A stretch of DNA of 64,000 bases from Chytridium lagenaria (taxonomy: Eukaryota; Chytridiomycota; Chytridiomycetes; Chytridiales; Chytridiaceae). The position numbers were made by a program, and so were the translations under genes. Location of the stretch: contig JAHLKC010000068.1 of NCBI GenBank assembly GCA_025449115.1, forward strand, positions 62,001-126,000. The letters are read 5' to 3'. Of this stretch, positions 47,972-59,600 are shown one piece after another (position 1 is the first letter of the stretch; each line of letters starts with the position of its first letter). The notes below the pieces were generated by a model that made no database searches, was not told where the DNA came from, and saw nothing but the letters and a program-made list of their open reading frames with translations.

Positions 47972-49542
47972 ATGCGACAGCTGTTGCGCTGGTTGCATGC
48001 GCTTCTTGCGGACAGGGGCAAGCGAACAACAGCATTACTTGGTGCTGTAGCAGCTCTTACAAACATCACATTCCTGATTTTATTCATTGTGCTTGCTTAT
48101 CCCTCAGTTAGGCCAACACTTTTCTGGAAGGTATTCATATTATATAAGCTTGTGCTTTTACTTCTCATTATGCTGACATCGCCAAAGTTCAGCCATGTAG
48201 CCTCAATGCTCTGAACTATGAATCCCGTATCTCTTGTATGCCATCCTGTCCTCCTTCCAGCAACGCGACCTCTTGTATGAAGCAGTCAGCCCTCCCCGCA
48301 TTCTTCCCGTCTTGTAATGCCGCAATTACTCTTCTCAATGAAAGAACGCAAACTCTCGACCCGGACCGCTGCTTCTTTTCCTCCTGTCCATACCCAGAGC
48401 CAAAATCATGCTTTGAGGGAAGCTGTGAATTATCAAGTCCACGAGGACAAGGTGTCCAAGTCTGCAACATCTCTTGCGAACCTCAATTCACCAATACCGT
48501 CATTGTTCAGCTCAATAATGCGGATGGCTCTTCCTCCTCAGCCTATAGATTGAACATGACAACGTCATCTCGGATGAGAGCCAAAGACATTGAGCAAAGA
48601 CTACAAAGCTCTTTCCGGCTCGCCGCATCCTGCTATTTCGACCCTACAAATATCCTGCCAACCCTAACACCAGACATCATTTTCAAGATTCAGATTTCGG
48701 AGACAGTTTTGGCATCACTAGCAGCGATGGCTTTTTTTTCGATTGTCTCAGTCTATTTTTTACTCGCAAATGTGCTTAAAACCTCATTTTCCTCTATTGT
48801 CGAGAGGAAGTTAAAAGGAGAGTTTGGGCATTTGCATATCGCATCACCGGCGGAACGAGAGCAAGGGACCGCTCAAAGTCAACTAAGAACAGAATTGTCT
48901 TTGTCGGAGGCACGCAAACTTGCAAGCCAACTGTCTTTTGGCATAATATTCGGCATCGCTGCTCCTTTCGCCATCCTCCTTCCCACAATACTTTTTGGAA
49001 AGTTGGGATATGAAGGCAAAAGGACTCTTTCATTGCTTTGGAGCGTTAGTTCGGTCTTTGGCCTTGCAGTTTTATTTGTTCGTTGTTTCCGTATTGCAAG
49101 AGGCCTTGCTCACAGAGATATGCTTTACGATATCATTTTTGTTAAAAATACCGTTCACAGCGTTCCCGAAACTGATTATCTTGTTTATATACTATTAGTT
49201 GCCTTACCTCTCTTCTCGTTTGGATTCGAGAGTTTTTTGCCTTTTGGAAAGGATAGTGGCATTCTGTATTATTTCTGGCTGTATTCTACTCGAGTTTTTT
49301 GTCCATGTATGGGCTTTCTCTGGGCGATTTTTGCTCTCCTCCCTTTTGCGTTGCGACGGAAAAAAGCAGAATCTCGAGTTTCACCGTCAGCAGTTATTCA
49401 TATACCCAACCCCCTCCACAAGATGAACTTTAAACGCCCTGTCGTTTTCACAGGCCTCATGTTTTATTCAGTATATCTTTGGGTTCACTTCAAATACATC
49501 AATCGCTTGCTTCACAACATTTGCCTCAGTGGTAAGAATTGA
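47972..49542 (+). CDS. Seven-span membrane protein with Cys-rich extracytoplasmic loop
   Basis: Exon 1 (47972-48130) and exon 2 (48193-49542) join in frame to give 502 aa. Span 1 (GAVAALTNITFLILFIVLAY) is followed by a loop of about 150 residues with 12 cysteines and three N-glycosylation sites (NATS, NISC, NMTT), so the loop is probably luminal or outside the cell. Six more hydrophobic segments follow: around VLASLAAMAFFSIVSVYFLL; FGIIFGIAAPFAILLPTILF; LLWSVSSVFGLAVLFVRCF; DYLVYILLVALPLFSFGF; GILYYFWLYSTRVFCPCMGF; and VVFTGLMFYSVYLWVHF. Seven spans and a disulfide-rich ectodomain suggest a receptor-like topology, but I recognise no family and see no frizzled signature. A final splice at GTAAGA near 49532 could alter the C-terminus. 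Confidence 0.75.
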
Positions 49543-49605
49543 AAATGCTTTGCGAGATCGAAGAAGAGCTCTTTTTGATTTGTTAGAACATTTGTAAGGT
49601 TGTAT

Positions 49606-50597
49606 CTACCTGTCTAGCTTCGCCTTGAGATCATGTGAACGCTTTTCTATTTCCTGAATCTTTTGTTTTTCTTCCTCATTTCTCCTCTCGTACTCTAACA
49701 CCAGCGCATCGTACTTTTTCTGAACTTCGTCAAGCAACAGGACATTCTGGTTACGTTCTTCCAGCTCCCTTTCCAAGTCCTCTACTTTTGCTCGCAAAGT
49801 TCTCGTGGTGCTGTCGGCGATAGATATCTGAAGATTTAATTCCATGTTAACATTCTGAAGCTCGTGAGCTGTCATCTCCTGATCCCTTCGTAAGGCTTGT
49901 TCCTTTTGCAAGAGTGTTCCTAGCCGAAGTGCGAATTTTGTTGTAGACTCAAGTTTCTTCGAAAGTTGCCGGTGACGCTTCCTTTCAGACATACTCTTCA
50001 ACGACGCCCGAACATCTGGGGGTGGATTGTGACTGTACTGAAACTGATTTCCGTCGTCACCTTGTAATTCACTGCATATTGATATTCAAATTGACCATTC
50101 TTCTGTCGCCAATTGCTTGGTGGTGGCATGTCCTATTTACTCGTTACCAACCGATAGATGTAAACTTCAAACCAAGCACCTTAATATCTTGAATAAAGCG
50201 GGAAATAGATTCCCTTCCGTTATTGTCGACAGCGTACGGGTTAGATAATTGTTCTGCATATTCTTGAAAGGCAGCATACTTTAGAATACATCAGGTCTGT
50301 TAGTTGGTCTTACCAGAGTTAGTTTCTTCGAAACGAAACCCATTGTTAAACTGAATGCTACGCCTTCCAGATTCATCGTATTGACCATCCTCGCGTCTAC
50401 TATCGACTTCGTTGGAGCGATCGAGTCCGCGAAATTGGCCCCTGCATGACGTGTCATTCAAGAGAAAGTGTCTGCCCTCACAATTGCTCTTCCCCGTCCT
50501 GTCCGGGGGACTCATACGAGTCTTCTATAGCTTCATCGGGCGATTCCACCATCGGAAAATAGAATTCGTGCTCGTTGGTGGCTTGGTTGAAGGTCAT
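49606..50597 (-). CDS. Coiled-coil protein
   Basis: From ATG 50597 the protein starts MTFNQATNEHEFYFPMVESP. A 47-nt GT-AG intron inside 50490-50440 joins it in frame to GQFRGLDRSNEVDSRREDGQ. Further exons lead to QFQYSHNPPPDVRASLKSMS. The last exon, from about 50060, is a long heptad-rich coiled coil of about 120 residues (MTAHELQNVNMELNLQISIA, TLRAKVEDLERELEERNQNV) ending KAKLDR. This architecture is common in spindle-pole, centrosome and cytoskeletal adaptors. No specific family is recognised. It is divergent from PIG-U with 393 bp between starts. Confidence 0.65.
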
Positions 50598-50990
50598 GCG
50601 CATGCGACTCTTTATCTCGTAAATGGAAACCACCATAATCCAGAATTGTTACCACGATGCTGTTGCATTCCGAGCCATCATGCTCCGTAACCATGACATC
50701 GTTCTTGTAGCTAGATGTATCTACTCATATGTACTGTAAGAAATGCAGCAGGGTCGCGTTGCCAGCCTACAGGTCATGGTCTGCGGGTTGATGCCTTCGA
50801 ATGGTCTCATTTTCAAATCTTGTTCCCACGGTATTTGCAAAGTTAAAAAACGAATTGCTAGAGCCTTTATAGTCTTTATCCCATACGTTCAGGCAAAAAC
50901 ATATTTCTTCCAGCGTCCGATTGCAATTCTGTCGTTCGTGAGAGTAAACATTATGGTCCATATCGCTCAAAGTTCCCAGCGAAATTTGTG
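50598..50990. promoter_or_regulatory. Divergent promoter region (coiled-coil gene / PIG-U)
   Basis: A 393-bp space between two start codons facing away from each other. Both promoters must lie here, but I cannot assign elements. Confidence 0.4.
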
Positions 50991-52704
50991 ATGAAAATGC
51001 GGACAAGTGAAGGTTCAACACCTGCGTTGGCCTTGTTGCTCGGTGCAGGTTCCCTGCTAAGACTTTTCCTGGCGTATAGCTCAAGTCTACCGGCAATTCT
51101 TGGCGGACGAGTTGAGATATCAACCCCCGTCACAAGTTTCAAGAGACGTAAGGGCTCTGTCATATCGCAGTTTTTTTTATCGTTTAACTCGTTTTGCAGT
51201 GCAGGAAGGACTGTTTCTCTTTCAGAATGGAATTCCTCCATTTGAAGGCGGTGTTTATCACCAGGTAAATCATATATCTTATTATAGGTCTCATGAATTC
51301 ATCAACAGGCTCCCGTTCTTTTGGCTTTTTTCAAGGTCTTGGACCCAAAACTCGCCCCTGTAGTTTTCATCGTCCTGGATGTCTTGATTGCAATATCGTT
51401 TTACCGCATAGCCTTCCATAAGATAGCTCTACAAAAGCTTGAAGTTTGGCCTCAGAGCAATCCTCTTTCGATCGATGAAGGGCTAAATACCGATGATGAG
51501 AATGCGGATCCTGCACTCATGACCAATTTGAAGGAGGCTATCGAAACTGTGAAGAAAGAAGAGAAGGAGAAGGAGAAGGGAAAGGAGAAAGAGAAGGGAA
51601 AGGAGAAAGACGAAACAAAGCCGGAAGATTCTCTCGTGTCCCCACTCAGCGTTGCAGTGTCGTATTTCCTCAGTCCTTACAGTATTTTGGCTTGTGTTGG
51701 CATGTCAACTGCAGGATTTTCTTCCCTTGCGACAGCCCTTGCTGTTTTGTTTGCCTTAGAAGGTAACAATCACCTTTTGTTTTCATTTAACATTGCCAAG
51801 GCAAAAGAATTCTTTCTGTTTTCGCCCTTGCATTCGCAGCGTATATGAGCCTTTATCCTGCTCTACTCCTTCCACCATTGGTGCTTTTGCTTTGCAACTC
51901 GACAAAGTCAAAGGTAATCTCCATTGACATCACCTGTTTAATTGTGCTAGCTTATCCCTGTGGCTTTCTCGACTGGAGTTTTGTTTAGCGCGTTTTTTGG
52001 TTATCTCCTCTGGTTATCACACACAGTCTCGGGATCATGGGATTTCCTTGCATCAACATACGGCGTGATGTATGATTGTAATTGGAACGTATGCTTACTA
52101 ATCCGAAAAGCTTATTAGTACCTGATCTCACACCAAACATTGGAATTTACTGGTATTTCTTTATCGAGATGTTCGACCAATTTCGATCGTTCTTCTTGAT
52201 TGTTTTCCAAATCATGGTTGTCATCTTCGTGATGCCTCTCTCCCTGAGATTCCAGTGAGTCTGTGACAAGTATGCCTTTCTCACAAATGCTTAGCAAGCA
52301 TCCTTTGTTATCGTACTACTTACCGTGATTGTTACCGCGACATTTAAGTCATACCCATCTGTTGCTGATACAGCCTTATATATTCCATTCTTGCTTCTTC
52401 ATCAGGACCTATTTAAGTGTAAGCGTGATTTTTTATATATGTCTCACATATTTTAGACATGCGAAACTTGTTTTTCGTCGCCAACTGCCTTGGGTATGCA
52501 ACAGTACTTGCGCCTCTATTCTTCAACCTGTGGATATATGCAGGATCTGGAAACTCAAACTTCTTCTACGCCATCACGTTGGTTATTGCACTGTCTCAAG
52601 TGATTCTGATAGTCGATATCGTTTTTGCCATGGTCCGCAGGGACTGGAGCGTATTTATCCAGAGCTTCGGCGTGCTCGTTTGGAAGTCTACCACAAATAA
52701 ATGA
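50991..52704 (+). CDS. PIGU: GPI transamidase subunit PIG-U
   Basis: PIG-U (Gab1/Cdc91 in yeast) is a multispan subunit of the ER complex that attaches GPI anchors. From ATG 50991 the first exon encodes LALLLGAGSLLRLFLAYSSS and RVEISTPVTSFKR. Introns lead to LQEGLFLFQNGIPPFEGGVYHQ and APVLLAF, the family's luminal N-terminal motif. Later exons give VSYFLSPYSILACVGMSTAG, AYMSLYPALLLPPLVLLLCN and the diagnostic DLTPNIGIYWYFFIEMFDQF with RSFFLIVFQ. The C-terminal exon ends in NLWIYAGSGNSNFFYAITLV and VWKSTTNK. An unusual insertion of alternating Lys and Glu (about 25 residues near 51550-51615) sits in a cytoplasmic loop. A short antisense-looking frame at 52115-52297 is a shadow. RIB4 follows 71 bp downstream on the same strand. 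Confidence 0.94.
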
Positions 52705-52775
52705 TTAATACTCAGCGAGGTCATTAAGTCCCGCGAAAAAATCTGAGAAAAAAGCTTTGAAATTAATCGCAAATA

Positions 52776-53328
52776 ATGGGCGACCAAACAATCAAAGGTG
52801 TTGAGGCGCTTTCTGCATCTCAACTTAACGGCAAGGGCTTCGTGTGCTTGTCGGTGAGCTTACTTAGGCACGCCGCCAGAAACTTAAATGTGTTTGATTC
52901 CAGTTCACACAAGATGGAATGCGGCTGTTGTGGATGAGCTCACATCCAAGTCGGTTTCCACTCTCCAGGAATATGGCGTAGCAAAGGACGATATAGTCGT
53001 TAAATCGGTTCCGGGATCATTTGAGCTCCCTTTTGCCGTCCAAAGTCTTTTGCAGTCGCAGAAGTTTGATGCTGCGATCGCTATCGGAGTTCTGATCAAG
53101 GGCCACACTATGCATTTCGAATATATCGCTGATTCCACCACCTCTGGATTGATGAGGGTTGGCCTCGACACCAAGATCCCTGTTATATTCGGCGTGTTAA
53201 CATGCTTGACTGAGGAGCAGGCTTTCAAGCGTGCGGGCATTGGAAGGGATGGTGACAGAGGTCACAACCACGGCATAGATTGGGCTCAAGCAGCCATTGA
53301 GATGGCGCTTCTTGCAAAGAATAAATAG
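52776..53328 (+). CDS. RIB4: 6,7-dimethyl-8-ribityllumazine synthase
   Basis: The enzyme condenses a ribityl-aminouracil with dihydroxybutanone phosphate in the second-last step of riboflavin synthesis. A short first exon from ATG 52776 (MGDQTIKGVEALSASQLNGK) is followed by an intron of 50 nt. The main exon then reads VHTRWNAAVVDELTSKSV, VKSVPGSFELPFAVQSLL, IAIGVLIKGHTMHFEYIADS and GHNHGIDWAQAAIEMALL. The Trp-Asn start, the Pro-Gly-Ser-Phe-Glu loop, the catalytic His in HTMHFEYI and the GHNHG phosphate region are all in their usual positions for a pentameric fungal enzyme of about 165 aa. The exon junction is one base out of phase as written. The intergenic distance to PIG-U is only 71 bp. 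Confidence 0.96.
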
Positions 53329-53391
53329 AGGATTTGGCCTAGTTGTCTCATATGTACTTCTTACTATGCATTTTAGTTTTTCTTATTCAAC

Positions 53392-55300
53392 ATGTCAGAA
53401 GATGAAGATATTGACATCCTTTGCATCGACAGTGATGATGAGATTACGCCGCGGTTACCGAGCCCAATAAAAGCCAGCCCGCTGAAAGTGAATGCAAAGA
53501 TTAGCCCATCCAAACCAAGTTCCCACAAGAAGAAGAAAGTCAAAGCTAGTGGAAAAGCAGACAGTACAGTTGATAGTTCCACCCATAGCTGAATTAGAAA
53601 GCTTTATGACAGAGTCAAAGAGATCTTAAAGTTTGGCTTGGAGCATCCCGACTTCTACAATCGTTCTGTAGAAGCGACGAGTCATCATTCATCCGCAATA
53701 GAGATCGTGGACGATGCTAGGCAGCTTGAGAGGATACATGCATCAATGGATTGCAATGGTTTGTGTCATCCGAAGTGACGGACAATAATCGTTAAGGCCC
53801 GATATGCGGGATGACGCTCTCCCATTGTGGGGAGGACTTTTGGCCGGCTTTACAAGTAGTGGAAGAATTATCCTCTGGAGTACAGAAACGTTTGCTTTAA
53901 TATGCGTTCTTCAAGATAATGAGGTAAGATCATTATAGTGGCGGCGGTTGCGAAAACGCGAATTTATTTACTGATGGTTAGGAGAAAATATAGCCGAATT
54001 CTACGTTGGTCAGTTTATAAGGGGGCTTCCTCTCCTTGCCGCTGCTGGAAAGTTGAAGCATCGGGAAAAATGGAACGTTGACGAAGATGATAACAAAATT
54101 GCTTGTTGTCCTATAAAGGTGATCTTTTTATGACCATTTTCTCAAAGAAGTTGCTAGATATTCTGCCTTGAATCTGGAAATGTAGTTATGTCGCTTGAGG
54201 GTCATGAAGAAGAAGTTTTATGCCTTAAATGCGTCGTAGTGAATGGACAAAACTATATTGTTACTTCAAGTCAGGACGGTTACATTATGCGATGGGACCT
54301 TGGACGCATCTTATACGTATGTCGATAAATGGTTTTAATTTAATCCTGAAGTAAACTTGTTGAGCAAACCCGAATGTCAGATACCGACACCTGCATGGCA
54401 TTTTCGTTTTCCTTTATTCCCAACACCGGTAATAGGCTTTTTTTGGCGGCTTGCGACGACCGTTTGAAGCTTTTTGATCTTGAGACCGCCCAGGTTGGAT
54501 CACTGAACCACTTCATCTTACATCCTTAGATGATTCAATCTTTTGATCCACTGTTTTCGTGTTTCTGCGACTGCGTGAAGATTGTAATGCCATCTCCTGG
54601 TTTTCCGATACCTCCTCAATATGGAAGCTTTGAGATAGATATAGAGACAAATATGGATGTTGCTGACTATGATGACTCTTCTTCACCGATGTTTGTATAC
54701 GCCCGTTTCTCGAGGTGTCGAGTTACTTGATGCAGAGGGAGACACAATAAGTATAGACATTTAGTATTCTTATCAACTAAAATGATCAGACTCACAGCCA
54801 AACAAGATTTTGTTGCATGCACTTGTCTTTCCTAGGAATAACTCTGATGCTTTTGATCTACGTCTTTTGAGAACGTTTCAACATGAAGAGTCATATATTT
54901 CTATAAATTCATCTAACTGGTATCTAGGTATTATTCCAATTCTTGGATGACCAAGTTGGCAACTAATGGCCGTTATATTGCGGCACCGACATGCAATGGG
55001 CTTGTCTTTTTATTTGATATATTCTCTGGTCAAGTCGCGGCCATATTAAGCGGACATAAAGGTGATTAAGCACGCATAACATAAGACTAAAGTTATGTAG
55101 AAATTGAAGTTCGCGATGCATTGTTTCATCCCACTAAGCCTCTTTTGTTTTCGTCGGCGGATGGTATATAGAAGAAGTAGAATATGGTTAATGATGTGCT
55201 AGATGGTGGTATTCAGGTCTATAGACAAAGTTGAGGCGGCAAAGATAAATTATTTTTATACGATATGATACAAATGGCATTGCTGCCTAAAATACGTATT
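53392..55300 (+). CDS. WD40-repeat protein with acidic/basic N-terminus
   Basis: The N-terminus from ATG 53392 is acidic (MSEDEDIDILCIDSDDEITP) and then Lys-rich (SSHKKKKVKASGKA). Downstream, several small exons give WD40-type blades: LPLWGGLLAGFTSSGRIILW; VMSLEGHEEEVLCLKCVVVN followed by IVTSSQDGYIMRWDL; RLFLAACDDRLKLFDLETAQ; RYIAAPTCNGLVFLFDIFSG followed by QVAAILSGHK; and ALFHPTKPLLFSSADDG. These carry Gly-His and Trp/Phe-Asp turns of beta-propeller repeats. I cannot assign the family. The N-terminal exon runs into a stop at 53592, while the likely continuation (KLYDRVKEILKFGLEHPDFY) is in another frame, and short breaks recur, so the model is approximate. The 3' limit near 55300 is a guess. 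Confidence 0.65.
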
Positions 55301-55380
55301 TGGTATACCCATTCGCAAACCACTTGATAAAGATGAAACTATGTACGAGAGAGCAACCTGATGTAATAATTTCTTGAAGT

Positions 55381-55840
55381 CTAAGAAAACCGTCTCCTCT
55401 TGCTTATAGAAGAAACAGCAATAGGGGACTGAGGAATGAAGCTGTCATCCAAGCCTCCGTCATCATCAAGCGAAATGTCTTGTTGTTCGGAATAAAAAAA
55501 TCCAGCTGGTATCTCAAGTTGCTTCTGTAACAATTCTTGTACGATATGAGGATCTAATGCTGGCAACCGCATGGGTCCACCGTCGACGAAATCACCCAGC
55601 TCGACCATGTCCCCCTTCTCCCCTTGCATCTCGTTCGGCAAAAAGATCGCTTTCTCAAAAGCCGTGATGGGTGGCAAAGGCTCAGCCTTGCAGCTGTCGA
55701 ATTTTACATTTTTGTTTCCTGCCCCATCATCTCGGTTGTTGTTGTCACAGTCGTCGACCGCCGATTTCCGTTTTGAGGTCAACGATATCCTGCGCTTAGT
55801 TCCCGCGGAAGATAATCCAATCTCATGAGGCCCACTCATT
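55381..55840 (-). CDS. Unrecognised small protein with acidic C-terminal motif
   Basis: An unspliced frame from ATG 55840 encodes 152 aa (MSGPHEIGLSSAGTKRRISL onward). It has a basic patch (SKRKSAVDD), an Asn/Asp-rich stretch, PLPPITAFEKAIFLPNEM, a helix (DPHIVQELLQKQLEIP), an acidic run (ISLDDDGGLDDSFIPQSP) and a basic end (SSISKRRRFS). The frame stays open upstream to 55923 without an ATG. No family is recognised; the basic ends suggest nuclear location. It is divergent from the 2H-phosphodiesterase-like gene with only 158 bp between starts. Confidence 0.6.
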
Positions 55841-55998
55841 TTATCTCTCTTAGAATCTTGCCCAACAACAAACTTTCTCAATTCTATGAATATGCTACGC
55901 AGTGTAAAGAGGCGGTTCCTCACTTAATAGCACCGGTCAAATACCATATAACCCTTCTCGTATGGAAGATATTTTTATATTGTTAAAGCCTTCAGATT

Positions 55999-56517
55999 AT
56001 GCGAATTGAAAAAAGAGATGAACAACGTTTCTTAGAGACGTTCAAAGAAGTTGCAGCTGTTAGTCTTTTTGTAGTTGTGGACAACTTATTCTTCACAGCT
56101 TCTGAAAAATCATTACGCCAATGAAACGATAATGTTACGTCTAAAGGGTATTGGAACCTTTAACGAGGGAAGGATTGTATGGACTGCGCCAGAAGTCGGG
56201 GAAGACAGTCAACGATTGCGGCTTTTCGCAGGTGAGCGTTCAAATAATACACATATCCAGTAACATTAGAAGAGAGCATAAACAACCTGTTTCGTTTTAA
56301 AGGCTTGGTCGACGGAAGATATCGATTCGAACCGCATATGACTCTAATCAAAGTGGACTTTAAAAGTAAATCTAAGGGCGTGATTCCGCCTGAAGCTTAC
56401 AGTCCATTCGTGGCCAGCGACTTTGGCGAATTTAATTTTGATTCGATAGAACTTTCCTCCATGAGCGGATCAGCAGCTGATGGTTATTATGCATGCCTGA
56501 GTCGAATCGATTTTTGA
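55999..56517 (+). CDS. 2H phosphodiesterase-like protein (AKAP7/ASCC1 type), C-terminal half
   Basis: Three exons (55999-56058, 56099-56231, 56303-56517) join in frame to give 135 aa. The sequence IMLRLKGIGTFNEGRIVWTA matches the beta-strand and loop region of LigT/AKAP7-like 2H phosphodiesterases. EPHMTLIKV carries one of their two His-x-Thr motifs, and the ending IELSSMSGSAADGYYACLSR fits the family C-terminus. These enzymes act on 2',3'-cyclic or 2'-5' phosphodiester RNA ends. The first His-x-Thr motif, expected about 80 residues earlier, is absent: MRIEKRDEQRFLETFKEVAA starts too late. Either an upstream exon is missing from my reading or the protein lacks half its active site. Confidence 0.72.
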
Positions 56518-56618
56518 ACCCCCTTTCCTTTGAATAAAATAAACCTTGCTTTTATTTCTGTAGAATGACGTAATCATCATTATTATTCACCGAACTTCAG
56601 GTCAAATTATGACTTCAT

Positions 56619-59600
56619 TTAGACAGGGGCGAAATCAGGAGGGCTCCTCAAAAAGCTCCACTTCTCCTCATATTGATTCCAAATAGTCCACCCCAATGCT
56701 GCCAAAATTCTCTTCTTTGACTCAACTAACTCCTTCCAAATAGGACTGGTAGCGACATCTGTGTCTAAGTTCTTGGGGTCATTCAAAAACTTTGACAGGA
56801 CCCTCAAAGAAGCACCATAAGCTTGCTTCTTTTCCAACCTCCAGGCCCACAACAGGACGTACTTTCCGTCAGATGTGGGAGGAGATGAGAGCCAACGAGA
56901 GAGCGAGGTCAATCCTTCGTCAAAGACAGTGAACAATGCTTCCATCTCTCCTTCTTTGATGTCAGCGGATTTCTCTCCAAGGATGAGCGCCGCACGAATG
57001 GCACGTGCGCGCCAAGAAAGGGCAGCGATGAGAGCAGCCTTTTGCGCGTCCATGTCCTTTTTCTTATTCTTTGCGCTTTCTCCTCCAGCTGCAATGTCAA
57101 TTTTCAAGCCGAAATATTCTGCGAGAGCCTTGGCGTCAATATTGCCCAGAATAGCTTCGGCAGCCGTCTTAACATCTTCGACAGAGTCAGAGGTGAGGTT
57201 AGCCGCCTTCTCGGCCTTCTCCATCTTCTCGCCGGCAATCTCAAGCCTGGAAAGCAAGAAGGGAAGATGTCCGAGTACTCCTTCTCCAACCTATCTATCA
57301 GGTCCTTGCGAAGATCATCCTTTGTGATCTTCTTCAACCATGAGATCTCAAGATCCCTAATTGCTTCTCTCAACTGCATAGCTTCATCCTTGGGTGGCTC
57401 GGGGGCGGCAGCAATCTCAGGGCTAGTGGCAGCCACGGGTGTGTCTTTAGCCTTGACCTCAACGGGAACAATGTAGGCGACGTTGAACAAGTTCAACTTT
57501 CCGTTCAAACTGCTAACTTTGAACTTCCCGGGTAAGCAGGTCCTCCGGCCGCTGCAGTTTTCGGAAGAGCTGAACCTTCAGATCCTCCAACCCAGAACAC
57601 GATTCTGTCACCCTTTAGCAAAACCTGCTTTGAAAGTTCTCCAGATCCTGAAAGCAAATCTGCCAAAGTCTTGTGGGCAGACAAGCTCACTGGCTTCGAA
57701 AGTGTATAGTCCACAGATAGCTTAGATATGATTAGACTGCATCGGGCATCATACTCCTTACCGCCGCGGACTGTAGCTTGTCCAACACGTCGATGTCCTT
57801 GGATACGATGGCGATTCGGACGGTGTAGTTCCTTCAGAAAAGCTTCACAAATTTAGGGTAGATATCTTGAGCTGACTTAAGAGCCTTTTGATTATCAAAG
57901 ACTTGGAGACCAAAGCTGTCGAGGGAAGAGTCTAACAACACGCAAGATTTAGTATACTCAAATTTTAACTCCTGCAAACCGTAGAGAACACCAGATGTCC
58001 TTGCCATAAAAGGTTTGAATCCAGAAGTACCCTCACTGACTTAACAGAGTAAGTCAAAAGAAGCTGATGAAGCTGTCTCGAATCAGGAAGAACGTCTCTG
58101 CTTTTTAAAGGAGAAATAGCAGACTCCGTCGGACGAATATGTTTCCTCAACGTATCTTCGAAAATTAGCACCTCAATATGTTTGAAAACGTACCTAAGCT
58201 GATGGAAACAATTATCTCCTCACGCCTCAAGGTGGCCTTAAGGTCGCACCGAGCCAAGCCAGCATTTCCAGAATTCATGTAAATGAGGTCACCGGAGGAA
58301 CCGTTTCCGTAACCTGCCGTAGCAACACTGTAAGCTGTGACAGAGATACCGTGGAATATAACTTCCAATGAAACATCAGTTGTTCCCAAGCTGGTCCAGT
58401 TTTGGCCGATAGCGATCTGTTTTACGTTAATAAATTATGTACCACGAATTACATGGATAAATTACCTCCATCGTTGTGTTTTCAACAACGTTAACATACT
58501 TAGACCACTTCTGCTCCTCTTCAATAATACCAGAGCTGGTTGAAGACAGCGGAATCCAGTCCGCACTCTCATAGGCCTTATACGTCGTTTTCTGCATATT
58601 ATTAGGATAATTAAATTATGTAATATCTATCTGTGATGAACCTACCGGCAAGACTTGAGAAATGAATAGCGCAATGTTTGCGGTCCCAACACGAGGCTTT
58701 GATCGAAGGACGACCTCTAAAAATCCGTCAACATTGCACTTTCAATTTAGCCTTTTTTACTGTACCTGCAAAGTTTGCAGTTGCAGGGACAGTAAGGTAC
58801 TTCCTGATAACATCGCAGGAGTGAGATGAATACCAGGAAGAACGACCCTTGATCCAGCATCAATACCAGCAGACTCCAACGGGGTCTCAGGCTTGCACAC
58901 AGTGATAGGAATTCGGAACAAAGGACCAGCATCCCTCTGGTTCGTGTCAATGGCAACGATTTCGGCGAAATGTAATCCAGGAGGAAGGCGAGATGGGTCA
59001 ACTTTGATCAAAAATGACCTTCCTTCGTTGCAGATCATTACAAACTCCGTGGCACTAGTCGAAGATTAGTTTACAAAAAACAAGTACAAGAATAGTAATT
59101 GAATTCATATACATCGTGCACGCACCTAGCCCAACGTTGGGTGCTAATTAAGGCGATCTGAGCCTCAAACTCCAATTTCTTGGGATTCTGGCTATCCTCA
59201 TGTTCCCTAAAGAATCTGGGTGTGACGGTCACTTGGTAGGTCTGCGGGGTCGCATTATCCGGTGCCTCCCTTAGATATAATCCCCTAGCCTGGTTCCTAG
59301 CAGGGAAAGACACCTAAAAAAAATTCAATAAACGCTCAAAATTTTTATATACCTTGTAAAATACATCCAAGTTTGACCTTAACGGCTTCAACTTGGTAAG
59401 ATGGTGCCAAGCTCCAATGACTTGAATAAACCCAACCCGGAAAGAGTCGTTAAAGTCGCGTCCAGAATTCTTAATCGCGGTGGTCACCCTGTAAGGCGTG
59501 TAAGGGATATTCTCTTGCTTCAAACCAGAGATAAGAAGTGAGTAGCAACCAGCAGCGTTGGGAGAAGCCATACTGGTTCCGTTCATAAATTGCCCAGCAT

